A stretch of 64,000 nt of DNA from assembly GCF_913055835.1 (NCBI RefSeq), contig NZ_CAJXKQ010000010.1:53223-117222 (forward strand), in the 5' to 3' direction. The DNA comes from an uncultured Marinobacter sp. (GTDB taxonomy: Bacteria; Pseudomonadota; Gammaproteobacteria; Pseudomonadales; Oleiphilaceae). Numbering within the stretch: position 1 is the stretch's first letter; the number at the start of each line of letters is the position of its first letter. The translations under genes were made by a program, and so were the position numbers. Below the pieces are notes generated by a model that worked only from the letters and a program-made list of their open reading frames with translations, was not told the DNA's origin and made no database searches. This document shows, one piece after another, positions 53,396 through 64,000 of this stretch.

Positions 53396-55924
53396 TCAGA
53401 AGATTCTGCGTGACAGGTCGTCTTCCTCGGAGCTGCCATTCCGGTCACCTTCGGTTTCTGGTGGCAGCGGCGGTGGTGCATCCTCTTCCCGGAAGACCTC
53501 AAATACACCGTCTTCTCCGGGCCTCGCCCTTTGTCCGGTTTCGGGGTTGATCCGGATGTTTACGATGCCGTTGGGGCGGGGCATCAAGGAGGAGGGGGCG
53601 CCCTCAAGGGCCACTTCCATGTAATCCAGCCAGATGGGTAGCGCGGTGCTGGCGCCAAACTCACGTCTGCCAAGCGGTGCCGGTTGGTCGAACCCTACCC
53701 AGGTAGTTGTGGCCACTTCATGATTGAAGCCGGCGAACCATGTGTCTTTCTGTTCGTTGGTGGTGCCGGTTTTGCCAGCAATGTCATCCCGGCCCAGCGC
53801 AAGTGCTCGTCTGCCTGTGCCGCGGCGAATTACATCCTGCATCATCGAGTGCAGAATGAAGACGGCACGCTCATCTGCCAGCCTGCGCATTACGCGAACC
53901 TCCGGCGATTCGTCATTACCCTTTGAAGAATTCGCTACCGTGGCTGCATCACTTTCTTCCCCTTCTGAAATCCCTTGTTCTGCGATGTCATCGCAGTTTT
54001 CGTCGCACAGAATGGTTTCTGGGGCCTCGTAGATGATCTCGCCGTTGAAGTCGCTGATAGTGTCGATAAGGTAAGGTTCAACATCGTAGCCGCCGTTGGC
54101 GATTACGGCCATGCCTCTGGCCAGTTCCATGGGAGTTAGCTGGCCGCTGCCCAGCGACAAAGATAGGTTGTCGGGCATGTTTTCGGTCGGGATTTCCAAC
54201 TGTGCCAGGTAGTCGAGCGTCTTCTCTATACCCAGATCGCGCAGGAGCCGGATTGAAACCAGATTGCGTGAGCGATAGAGCGCCTCCCGAAGACGGGTGG
54301 GGCCATAGAACTGTCCGGAGGAGTTCTGGGGCCGCCATGCGGTCTCCAGTTCGGAGTCGTCGAATACGATTGGCGCATCATTATAAATGGTGGCTGGTGT
54401 CATGCCGCTTTCCAGGGCGCTCAGGTATAGGAAGGGCTTGAAGGTGGAGCCCGGCTGTCTCCGTGCCTGAATGGCCCGGTTGTATTTGCTTTGGCCGAAG
54501 CTGTAGCCACCTGTCAGTGCCTCAATGGCACCGGTTTTGGCCTCCAGTGAAATCAGCGCGCCCTCCACTCTTGGGATTTGGGCCAGTGCCACCTTCACTA
54601 TTACCGGCTGTTCCGGCAAGTCAGTCTCTGATCGGCTTTCGTCGGTCTCAACTTCTGGAGGAGTCAGTGCAGGATTCTGGGCGCGCACATAGACAACGTC
54701 ACCGGGCGAAACAACATCTGAAGGCTTTTCGGGCTCCGGGCCAGTGAGGTTTTCGGTTTTGTACCGTTTTGCCCAGGTCATGGTTTCGAAAGGCATGATG
54801 GCAGAGCCGATGCGCCGTGCGTGTACGCTCACTTCGCCAGATTCATCGTTAACGTCCTTGACGATCGCGGGCAGCAAGGACTCGACCCGAGGGTAGTTCA
54901 GGATCAGGTCGGATAATTCGCTTGTGGCGAGCGTCTCCTGATCGATCTGGCCGATGGGGCCGCGGAAGCCGTGGCGCCGATCATAGGCTTCCAGGCCGTC
55001 CCTGAGCGCCTCGGTGGCTATCTGCTGCTTTTTGCCGTCAACCGTCAGCGTAACGGTGTAGCCATCGGTGTAGGCGTCTTCGCCAAACCGCCGAACCATT
55101 TCAGATCTTGCCATTTCAGCTACATAGTCGGCGTCGACTTCCGTCTCGGTACTGTTGTAGCTGGCGGTGATGGGCGCCGAAACCGCAAGTTCGTGGGCAT
55201 CCGGAGTGATGTATCCCAGGTCTCTCATGCGCCCGAGAATCCAGTTCCGGCGAATCATCGCCCGGTCCGGGTTGGCCAGTGGATTGAACGCCGAGGGCGC
55301 CTTCGGCAGGCCGGCGAGCATGGCCATCTGGGCCAGTGATAATTCCGCGACCGGCTTGTTGTAATAAACCTGCGCTGCAGCGGCAATGCCATAGGCTCGA
55401 TTGCCAAGATAGATCTTGTTCAGATACAGCTCGAGAATGCGGTTTTTATCCAGTTCACGTTCAATCTGAAGAGCCAGAAGTATCTCGTTGAACTTCCGGA
55501 TAAAGGTTCTGTCCCGTGACAAAAAGTAATTTTTTGCAACCTGCATTGTGATGGTACTGCCCCCTGACTGGATCTCGCCGGTTGAGACCAGTTCGATGGC
55601 AGCCCGCGCCAGGCCTTTGATGTCGACCCCAAAGTGTTCATAAAAACGCGCATCTTCAGCGGCCATAAAGGCTTGTAACTGAATTGTTGGGATCTGTTCG
55701 ATTGTGATGGGTGCCCTTCTCTTTTCACCGAATTCTGCTATTAATCTGTTGTCTTTGCTATAGACCCGTAATGGCGTCTGAAGCTTGATGTCCAGAAGCT
55801 GATGCACCGGCGGAAGGCCAGGGCGAAGGTAAAGATAGAAGCCTGAGGTTACGATAACGGCGACACTCAGTCCGGTAAGAAACAACCAGGCAAAAAGGCG
55901 AGATGTGCGCAACAAATGAGACAT
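53396..55924 (-). CDS. mrcA: Penicillin-binding protein 1A (bifunctional transglycosylase/transpeptidase)
   Basis: One N-terminal membrane helix (about 10-32) anchors an 842-residue periplasmic enzyme. The GT51 domain has catalytic Glu90 in AAEDARFYEHFGVD, QSGGSTITMQVAKNYFLS and YLNKIYLGN. An OB-like insert follows (about 300-420). The transpeptidase domain has nucleophile S493 in RQPGSTFKPFLY, the SRN motif in YRSRNLVSIRLL and KTGTT in IAGKTGTTNEQKD. It makes and cross-links peptidoglycan glycan strands. No strong ribosome site precedes the ATG. Divergence from pilM is the arrangement known from Pseudomonas. The 195-base gap between them contains the palindrome GTTACGTAAC (56078-56087). Confidence 0.96.
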   Translation of the reverse strand: MSHLLRTSRLFAWLFLTGLSVAVIVTSGFYLYLRPGLPPVHQLLDIKLQTPLRVYSKDNRLIAEFGEKRRAPITIEQIPTIQLQAFMAAEDARFYEHFGVDIKGLARAAIELVSTGEIQSGGSTITMQVAKNYFLSRDRTFIRKFNEILLALQIERELDKNRILELYLNKIYLGNRAYGIAAAAQVYYNKPVAELSLAQMAMLAGLPKAPSAFNPLANPDRAMIRRNWILGRMRDLGYITPDAHELAVSAPITASYNSTETEVDADYVAEMARSEMVRRFGEDAYTDGYTVTLTVDGKKQQIATEALRDGLEAYDRRHGFRGPIGQIDQETLATSELSDLILNYPRVESLLPAIVKDVNDESGEVSVHARRIGSAIMPFETMTWAKRYKTENLTGPEPEKPSDVVSPGDVVYVRAQNPALTPPEVETDESRSETDLPEQPVIVKVALAQIPRVEGALISLEAKTGAIEALTGGYSFGQSKYNRAIQARRQPGSTFKPFLYLSALESGMTPATIYNDAPIVFDDSELETAWRPQNSSGQFYGPTRLREALYRSRNLVSIRLLRDLGIEKTLDYLAQLEIPTENMPDNLSLSLGSGQLTPMELARGMAVIANGGYDVEPYLIDTISDFNGEIIYEAPETILCDENCDDIAEQGISEGEESDAATVANSSKGNDESPEVRVMRRLADERAVFILHSMMQDVIRRGTGRRALALGRDDIAGKTGTTNEQKDTWFAGFNHEVATTTWVGFDQPAPLGRREFGASTALPIWLDYMEVALEGAPSSLMPRPNGIVNIRINPETGQRARPGEDGVFEVFREEDAPPPLPPETEGDRNGSSEEDDLSRRIF

Positions 55925-56110
55925 TTTTTTCTGACAACTGTTGGATATAGGTCTATCATTTGAGAAATTGCTTTAGGAAGGAAGAGTCGCTTCACCGTCG
56001 CAATGGTTCTCAATTAAAGAAGAACACGCATTGTAGACGGAATGGTGAAGAAATTCTCTTAAATAAAAAACACATAAGTTACGTAACCGGGTGCATCTAA
56101 CCAGGTATAG

Positions 56111-57180
<1,070 letters not shown>

Positions 57181-57181
<1 letters not shown>

Positions 57182-57744
57182 TGGCAAAGATTAACCTTCG
57201 ACCATGGCGCGAGGAACTTCGTGCCGAGAAGCAGAAACAGTTTGTGGTCATGATTCTTGGCGCCGCGATTATAGCCGGCGGTCTGGTTTTCCTCTGGAAG
57301 ACCGATATGGATAGCCGGATTGCTTATCAGCAATCGCGGAATGCCTACATCGAGACAGCGACAAAGAAACTTGATCAGCAGATAAAAGAGATTGAGAACC
57401 TAAAACGCCAGCGGGACGAGCTCCTTGCAAGGATGCAGGTTATCCAGGATCTGCAGGGCAAGCGCCCTGTCATCGTGCGCGTCTTTGACGAGTTGGTGAG
57501 AACCCTGCCTGACGGTCTTTTCTACACCGACCTCAAGCGAACCGGTGAGCGGGTGGATATTGTCGGTATGGCTGAGTCCAATAGTCGGGTTTCTACGCTT
57601 ATGCGTCAGTTCGAGGAGTCCGAGTGGTTTACCGATCCTAACCTCTCAAATGTCTCTGCTGCTGATAGTCGCCGGGCCGGTTACAGTCAGTTCAACCTGT
57701 CAGTTAAACAGAAAACGCCCGAGCCCGAAGGGGAGGATAAGTAA
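57181..57744 (+). CDS. pilN: Type IV pilus inner-membrane protein PilN
   Basis: The 187-residue bitopic protein has the conserved PilM-binding N-terminus AKINLRPWREE, one transmembrane helix (about 20-38), a coiled coil (about 45-85, KLDQQIKEIENLKRQRDEL) and a periplasmic ferredoxin-like domain. It dimerises with PilO. It overlaps pilM and pilO by one base at each end, which points to translational coupling. Confidence 0.95.
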
Positions 57745-58355
57745 TGAGCCTCGCGGACTCTCTGAAAAGTCTTAATGAATTTGATATCAACGACCTTGAT
57801 GTCAATAACGCGGGTATATGGCCTGCCCCCATCAAATTCATCGTAGTCCTGATTATCTTCGGGCTGATCGCTGGCGGTGGCTATTGGTTCTTCATCAAGG
57901 ATCAGTACGCGCAACTGGAGCGTGTAGAGCGCACAGAGCAGGAATTGCGAAAAACATACGAAGAGAAAGCCTATCAGGTGGCTAATCTTGAAGTCTTCAA
58001 GGCTCAGATGGCTGAAATGGAAGAGACGTTCGGAGCTCTTGTCAGGCAGCTGCCGAGTGAGACGGAAGTGCCAGGGTTGCTTGAGGACATTACGAATACG
58101 GCTTTGGGGAGTGGCCTTGCTTTGCAGGAAGTGGCTCTTCAACCGGAGCAGCGCCGGGACTTCTATTCCGAGTTGCCAATCAATATACGGGTGTCCGGCT
58201 CCTATCATGAGCTGGCGTCTTTCGTAAGCAGTGTTGCGAGCCTGCCACGGATTGTGACGCTGCACGACTTGACCATAAAACCAACTGGCGGAGACGGAGA
58301 ACGGCTTGATATGCAGGTTGTTGCTCGTACCTACCGCTACCGGGCTGGAGAATGA
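57744..58355 (+). CDS. pilO: Type IV pilus inner-membrane protein PilO
   Basis: The 203-residue protein has a short cytoplasmic segment, one transmembrane helix (about 33-52, KFIVVLIIFGLIAGGGYWFF), a coiled coil (about 55-90) and a periplasmic domain with the family motif VSGSYHELASFVSSVASLPR near residue 152. With PilN it forms the periplasmic part of the alignment complex and contacts PilP. It starts on the last base of pilN and ends in an ATGA overlap with pilP. Confidence 0.95.
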   Translation: MSLADSLKSLNEFDINDLDVNNAGIWPAPIKFIVVLIIFGLIAGGGYWFFIKDQYAQLERVERTEQELRKTYEEKAYQVANLEVFKAQMAEMEETFGALVRQLPSETEVPGLLEDITNTALGSGLALQEVALQPEQRRDFYSELPINIRVSGSYHELASFVSSVASLPRIVTLHDLTIKPTGGDGERLDMQVVARTYRYRAGE

Positions 58356-58906
58356 GCATGACAGGAAAGCATGCGGTAAAAGCCTGGCTGGGTGTTTGTC
58401 TGGTGTCTCTCCTGACAGCCTGTTCCCAGGGCAGCGGATTTTCAGATCTTGATCAGTTCATGGCCGAAACGCGGGCAAAACCGAGAGGGTATGTTGAGCC
58501 CTTGCCGGAGTTCAAAGCCTACGAGGCCTTCAGTTACTCTGCGGCAGACCGGCGCGCGCCTTTCGAGCCGCCTATCGACGTCCAGCTCACTATGGTTGAT
58601 GAACAGCCCATCAGTGATGTTGAGCCCGATCTGGATCGGCCGAGGGAAGTTCTTGAGAACTTCGATCTGAAAACGCTTGAAATGGTCGGCACGCTTCAGG
58701 GGGCATCGGGTAACCTGTTTGCCCTTATTGAAGACGATACCGGCGGAATCCACAGGGTCCGTACCGGAAATTACATGGGTCAGAACTACGGTCGCATTGT
58801 GGGCGTCAGTGAAACCCGTATCGAGCTTATTGAAATCGTTCCCAATGGCCGGGGTGGCTGGGTTGAGCGTCCTCGCTCCCTGACCCTGGAAGAGGGCGCA
58901 GGCTAA
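58352..58906 (+). CDS. pilP: Type IV pilus lipoprotein PilP
   Basis: The lipoprotein signal ends in LLTAC with the lipidated Cys at about residue 24. An unstructured stretch (25-75) includes FSYSAADRRAPFEPP. A beta-sandwich domain follows (about 100-180) with LETLEM-type KTLEMVGTLQ, DTGGIHRVRTGNYMGQNYG and a basic end. It links PilN/PilO to the PilQ secretin. It has 184 residues, and pilQ starts 11 bases after its stop. Confidence 0.94.
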   Translation: MSMTGKHAVKAWLGVCLVSLLTACSQGSGFSDLDQFMAETRAKPRGYVEPLPEFKAYEAFSYSAADRRAPFEPPIDVQLTMVDEQPISDVEPDLDRPREVLENFDLKTLEMVGTLQGASGNLFALIEDDTGGIHRVRTGNYMGQNYGRIVGVSETRIELIEIVPNGRGGWVERPRSLTLEEGAG

Positions 58907-58917
58907 GGAGCGGCTGG

Positions 58918-61038
58918 ATGAAAGTTGAAAGAAACATGCACGTACAAAAAAGTTTAGGGTCGAGGCTAGCGATGTTCAGAAAACTCAATGTATACGTCAG
59001 CGTGATTGCTTTTGGGTTGTTATCCGGCCTGGCCAACGCGGTCACGCTGGAAGACGTGTCGTTTTCGTCGCTACCGGGCGAGCGGCTTGAAGTTACACTG
59101 CAATTTGATGGTGCGCCACCGGAACCCTCCGGATACACCATTGAGCGCCCTGCTCGGATTGCGGTTGATCTTCGGGACACAACTAGTGGTCTCGACAGTC
59201 GCAGCGTGCCACTTGGATCTGGCAATGCCCAGAGCATGACCGTTGTGGAAACCAAGGATCGCACACGGTTGATTTTCAACCTTGTTGAACTGGTCCCTTA
59301 CGAAACGGTTCGTTCGGGCAACTCGCTCGTTATGACCATAGGCGGGCAAGCCGGGTCTGTTGCCGCAACCTCCTCGGCTCCTGCCTCTCAAAGCAGCGCC
59401 ACTGCAGGCACAACGTCTTCCAACGCGCTCGCCGGGGTGGACTTTCGTCGGGGCAAGGATGGCGAAGGCCGTGTTCTTGTTGAGCTTGGCAGCTCCAGCA
59501 CACCAGTGGACCTGACTGAGCGTGGCGGCAAGATCCGTCTGACGATGGATGGCCTTGAAGTTCCCTCCGATCTGCGGCGCCGGCTCGACGTGACAGATTT
59601 TGCAACACCGGTGACCCGTATTGACACCTTTGTTGAGGATGGCAGTGCCGTGGTTGAGATCACCCCGGAAGGGAATTACGACTACATTGCCTACCAGTCT
59701 GGCAGCCAGTTTACTGTCAGCGTTGAGGAACTGAGCCAGGAAGAGGCAGAGTCCCGCCGGGAAGAGAAATTCCCGTACACCGGTGACAAGCTGTCCCTTA
59801 ACTTCCAGGATATTGAAGTCCGTTCAGTTCTCCAGCTGATTGCCGATTTCACAGGTCTGAACCTGGTGGCCAGTGATACGGTAGGCGGAAGCATCACCCT
59901 GCGCCTGCAGAACGTCCCCTGGGATCAGGCACTGGATCTGATTCTCAAGACTAAGGGGCTGGATAAGCGGCAGATCGGCAATGTGTTGCTGGTAGCGCCT
60001 GCGGATGAGATAGCCGCGCGGGAGAAACTCGAGCTGGAAACCAACAAGCAAATTGCCGAGCTGGCTCCGGTTCGTCTGGACATCATTCAGGTTAACTATG
60101 CCAAGGCGGCCGATATTGTCGCATTGATCAAGGAAGACGAGGAGCTGATCTCTGATCGTGGCTTTGTCTCCTCAGACGTCCGCACAAACACCATCAGTGT
60201 TCGTGAGACGGCAGAAAAGCTTGATGAAATTCGCCGTCTGGTATCGACATGGGATGTGCCGGTACGTCAGGTCTCAATTGAAGCCAGGATCGTGCGTGCA
60301 CAGACCAACGTTGCCGAGAACCTCGGTGTTCGCTGGGGTGGCGCGGCTTACGATGTGAGCGGAGATAATGTATTTACGGTAGGTGGTTCGCAGCAATCCC
60401 TGCAGGAAGCGCGCGACGCGGCGGCCGGCAACAGCAACACCATTACCTTCCCGGGCGCCCTTGCGGTTGACCTCGGCGTGACCGGTGAGGGCGCATCATC
60501 CTTCGCCATCGGTTGGGGCAGCGACGACTTCCTGGTAGATCTGGAGCTCTCAGCCCTTGAGAGCGACGGTCAGGCCGAAGTCGTTTCCCAGCCACGCGTC
60601 GTGACCGCTGATCGTCAGACAGCGTCGATCAAGTCTGGTGAGGAGATTCCTTATCAGGAAGCGTCCTCCAGCGGTGCGACATCCGTTTCTTTCAAGGAAG
60701 CCGTGCTCTCCCTGGAAGTAACGCCGCAGATTACACCGGATGACAAGATCATCATGGATCTGGTGGTCAATCAGGACTCCCGAGGTGAGGTGACTGCTGG
60801 TATTCCTTCGATCAATACCAACGAAGTCACTACCCAGGTTCTGGTTGGTAACGGTGAGACAGTGGTTCTGGGCGGTATCTTCCAGTCGGAAGTTGCGACT
60901 CAGACTACCAAGACCCCGTTCCTTGGAGACATTCCTTACCTGGGCCGTATCTTCAAGCGAACCGAGCACATCGACGAGCGCAGCGAGCTGCTGATCTTCA
61001 TTACCCCGAAGATCATCAAGAACGACCTGCTTCGTTAA
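58918..61038 (+). CDS. pilQ: Type IV pilus secretin PilQ
   Basis: The 706-residue precursor has a signal peptide ending ANA at about 41. Two AMIN domains (about 42-142 and 172-275) bind peptidoglycan. An STN/N0 domain (KLSLNFQDIEVRSVLQLIAD, about 290) and an N1 domain (RLDIIQVNYAKAADIVALIK) follow, then the outer-membrane secretin gate with VVSQPRVVTADRQTASIKSG, VLVGNGETVVLGGIF and GDIPYLGRIFKRTE. It forms the pore through which the pilus exits. AAGGAG lies 8 bases before the ATG. The Ser/Ala/Thr linker between the AMIN domains is low in complexity. A terminator follows the stop. Confidence 0.95.
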   Translation: MKVERNMHVQKSLGSRLAMFRKLNVYVSVIAFGLLSGLANAVTLEDVSFSSLPGERLEVTLQFDGAPPEPSGYTIERPARIAVDLRDTTSGLDSRSVPLGSGNAQSMTVVETKDRTRLIFNLVELVPYETVRSGNSLVMTIGGQAGSVAATSSAPASQSSATAGTTSSNALAGVDFRRGKDGEGRVLVELGSSSTPVDLTERGGKIRLTMDGLEVPSDLRRRLDVTDFATPVTRIDTFVEDGSAVVEITPEGNYDYIAYQSGSQFTVSVEELSQEEAESRREEKFPYTGDKLSLNFQDIEVRSVLQLIADFTGLNLVASDTVGGSITLRLQNVPWDQALDLILKTKGLDKRQIGNVLLVAPADEIAAREKLELETNKQIAELAPVRLDIIQVNYAKAADIVALIKEDEELISDRGFVSSDVRTNTISVRETAEKLDEIRRLVSTWDVPVRQVSIEARIVRAQTNVAENLGVRWGGAAYDVSGDNVFTVGGSQQSLQEARDAAAGNSNTITFPGALAVDLGVTGEGASSFAIGWGSDDFLVDLELSALESDGQAEVVSQPRVVTADRQTASIKSGEEIPYQEASSSGATSVSFKEAVLSLEVTPQITPDDKIIMDLVVNQDSRGEVTAGIPSINTNEVTTQVLVGNGETVVLGGIFQSEVATQTTKTPFLGDIPYLGRIFKRTEHIDERSELLIFITPKIIKNDLLR

Positions 61039-61051
61039 TTGGTGCAGTTCG

Positions 61052-61083
61052 AAAGCCGCCGCTTAAAACCGGCGGCTTTTTTT
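61052..61083 (+). terminator. Rho-independent terminator of pilMNOPQ
   Basis: AAAGCCGCC (61052-61060) pairs perfectly with 61071-61079 over a 10-base loop and is followed by a total of seven T. It separates the pil operon from aroK. Confidence 0.88.
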
Positions 61084-61175
61084 ATGTCTGAAACACGCCC
61101 GAGTTGGGTCCTGAACTTATGCATTCCCGGGCCCTGTGATATTCTCACCCGCCTGAACAAAACTGAGCGGAAGTT

Positions 61176-61742
61176 ATGTCTTTGCCGAAACGCGTTGTCC
61201 TAGTTGGCCCAATGGGAGCAGGGAAAAGCACGATTGGCCGGATGCTCGCCAAAGAGCTCGGCTATCGTTTTCTCGATTCTGATCGCATCATTGAGGAGCG
61301 ATGCGGGGCCAATATACCGTGGATTTTCGACGTTGAGGGTGAAGATGGCTTTCGTGCGCGGGAGACGGCCATGCTGGATGAGCTGTCCCGCGAGGATAAC
61401 ACCGTGCTGGCCACCGGGGGCGGGGCCGTCATGCGTCAGGAAAATCATCCGATCCTGAAAAGGGATGCGATGGTGATCTACCTGAAAACCTCGATAGAGC
61501 AGCAGGTAGAGCGAACACGCAAGGATCGGAACCGGCCGTTGCTTCAGAACGATGATCCGGAGGCGGTTTTGCGGAGGCTGTTCTCGATCCGCGATCCACT
61601 GTATTCGAGTCTGGCAGACATCATTATGTATACAGACAGGAAGAGCCCGAGGCTTGTCGTTCGCCAGTTGGTTAACCGGCTCAATCCGAAAACACCCCGT
61701 CATAAAAGGCAGATCCGGAAGGAAGGTCGCAATCATGTCTGA
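61176..61742 (+). CDS. aroK: Shikimate kinase
   Basis: AroK phosphorylates shikimate in the pathway to chorismate and aromatic amino acids. Walker A is GPMGAGKST (11-19), shikimate binding is expected from [10 protein letters not shown], the DGFRARE region and TGGGAVMR, and the lid includes RKDRNRPLL. It has 188 residues with a basic tail ([15 protein letters not shown]) not found in short homologues. It overlaps aroB by 8 bases. Confidence 0.96.
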   Translation: MSLPKRVVLVGPMGAGKSTIGRMLAKELGYRFLDSDRIIEERCGANIPWIFDVEGEDGFRARETAMLDELSREDNTVLATGGGAVMRQENHPILKRDAMVIYLKTSIEQQVERTRKDRNRPLLQNDDPEAVLRRLFSIRDPLYSSLADIIMYTDRKSPRLVVRQLVNRLNPKTPRHKRQIRKEGRNHV

Positions 61743-62823
61743 TCGTTATCGCGAACTCTCGGTAGAGCTCGGTGAGCGTAGCTATCCCATTTTTATCGGC
61801 GAGGACCTTCTCGGCACTCAGGATCTGTCGGCCTATGTGTCAGGGGTCCAGGTCATGATCGTCACCAACGAGACAGTAGCCCCGCTCTATCTTGAACGGG
61901 CGAAGGGCTGCTTCCCGGGGAAACGAATTGATACCGTCATCCTTCCGGATGGTGAGAAGTTCAAGGACTGGCAGACCCTTAACAGCATCTTCGACGGTCT
62001 TCTCGAGCAGCGACATTCCCGTAAAACCACGCTGGTCGCGCTCGGCGGCGGTGTTGTTGGCGATATGGCCGGTTTTGCAGCAGCTTGCTATCAGCGGGGT
62101 GTTCCGTTCATCCAGATTCCTACCACCCTGCTTTCCCAGGTTGACTCTTCTGTTGGTGGTAAAACCGGCATCAACCACCCCCTTGGCAAGAACATGATTG
62201 GCGCTTTCCATCAGCCGCAGGCCGTGTTGATAGACACGGCAAGTCTGCAAACCCTGCCTCCACGGGAGGTGTCAGCGGGTCTGGCAGAAGTGATCAAGTA
62301 TGGGCTGATTCGGGACGAGGGCTTTCTTGCCTGGCTTGAAGATCAGATGGAATCTCTGGTTAGCCTTGATCCGGAGGCACTGGCTGAAGCGATCTTCCGG
62401 TCCTGTGCGTGCAAGGCAGGGGTTGTTGCCCTCGACGAACGGGAAGGAGGCCTCAGGGCGATACTGAATCTTGGTCATACCTTCGGGCATGCGATAGAAA
62501 CCTATGCAGGATATGGCAACTGGCTCCATGGGGAGGCAGTAGGGACCGGTATGCTTATGGCCGCCGAGTTGTCTGCTCTTGAGGGGATGATCAGCCGTGA
62601 GGATTGTGACCGGATAAATCAACTGATTCTGCGCGCCGGATTGCCGGATAAACCACCGGCCGGAATGACTGCAGATGATTTTATGAGCTTGATGGCTGTC
62701 GACAAGAAAAACGTGGACGGCCTGCTCAGGTTGGTCCTGCTTCGCTCAGTTGGCGATGCTGTCGTTACCTCCGAAGCAAGTCCCGAAAATCTGGCTCTGA
62801 CGTTCGCACGTTTTTGCAGCTAG
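61735..62823 (+). CDS. aroB: 3-dehydroquinate synthase
   Basis: This NAD- and zinc-dependent enzyme is the second step of the shikimate pathway. NAD-binding and active-site motifs are [50 protein letters not shown] and the metal ligands in [12 protein letters not shown] and [11 protein letters not shown]. The ATG at 61735 has GGAAGG 8 bases upstream and gives 362 residues, equal to E. coli; the frame is open much further upstream within aroK. It is coupled to aroK by overlap. Confidence 0.97.
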   Translation: MSDRYRELSVELGERSYPIFIGEDLLGTQDLSAYVSGVQVMIVTNETVAPLYLERAKGCFPGKRIDTVILPDGEKFKDWQTLNSIFDGLLEQRHSRKTTLVALGGGVVGDMAGFAAACYQRGVPFIQIPTTLLSQVDSSVGGKTGINHPLGKNMIGAFHQPQAVLIDTASLQTLPPREVSAGLAEVIKYGLIRDEGFLAWLEDQMESLVSLDPEALAEAIFRSCACKAGVVALDEREGGLRAILNLGHTFGHAIETYAGYGNWLHGEAVGTGMLMAAELSALEGMISREDCDRINQLILRAGLPDKPPAGMTADDFMSLMAVDKKNVDGLLRLVLLRSVGDAVVTSEASPENLALTFARFCS

Positions 62824-62884
62824 AGTTGATGCCGGCCTTGAGGCTTGATTGATTTGGTAACGGACCAGTGAACAAGGAAGACCC

Positions 62885-64000
<1,116 letters not shown>

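Overview
The window reads as chromosomal DNA of a marine gammaproteobacterium, most likely Marinobacter or a close relative. This is inferred from gene content, moderately high G+C and protein character; no 16S rRNA gene is present to prove it. Gene neighbourhoods match those known from Pseudomonas and its relatives: pip-dtd, glnE-ilvE-waa, tolC/thiC/nudF/yqiB/cpdA, HAD phosphatase-rppH-ptsP, argS-SPOR-hslVU, priA/rpmE/maeB/mrcA and pilMNOPQ-aroK-aroB-damX-like. I see no tRNA, rRNA, insertion sequence, prophage or CRISPR array.

Layout. Positions 1-10.3 kb hold the 3' part of typA, pip, dtd, an abundant-type porin, a short CYTH protein, a 2-TM potassium channel, glnE and ilvE. From 10.35 to 26.9 kb lies the most accessory-looking part, a cell-surface glycan and lipid A locus. 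It contains a small coiled-coil protein, a GT9 heptosyltransferase-like gene, a Kdo kinase, three GT4 enzymes, a CDP-glycerol-transferase-like protein, a sialyltransferase-like (GT52) protein, an O-antigen-ligase/GT2 fusion, two LpxL-type acyltransferases, ManC, a WaaE-like GT2, an ELM1-like protein and WaaA. From 26.9 to 36.5 kb come tolC, a TPP-riboswitch-controlled thiC, nudF-yqiB-cpdA, divergent metE/metR and gcvH. From 36.5 to 47.1 kb come rlmI, a HAD phosphatase, rppH, ptsP, a patatin-like protein lacking the usual serine, hslU/hslV behind a sigma-32-like promoter, a SPOR protein and argS. From 47.3 to 49.0 kb is an AT-richer Ig-like lipoprotein gene that looks inserted. The rest is priA, rpmE, maeB, mrcA, the type IV pilus alignment operon pilMNOPQ, aroK, aroB and the start of a DamX-like gene that runs off the right edge inside a perfect hexanucleotide repeat.

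How the genes work together. WaaA adds Kdo to lipid A, KdkA would phosphorylate it, GT9/GT2/GT4 enzymes would extend the core, LpxL-type enzymes would acylate lipid A, and the ligase half of the fusion would join a glycan to the core. The pil operon builds the inner-membrane alignment complex and the secretin. A palindrome with arm GGGGTCAGATGAA occurs three times, always just behind genes, and a second REP-like element (GTAGGTCGGATTAG) lies beside the glycan locus.

Most of the window is conserved housekeeping. The parts most worth study are the ligase-GT2 fusion and its neighbours, the serine-less patatin, the low-GC Ig lipoprotein and the dispersed palindromes.
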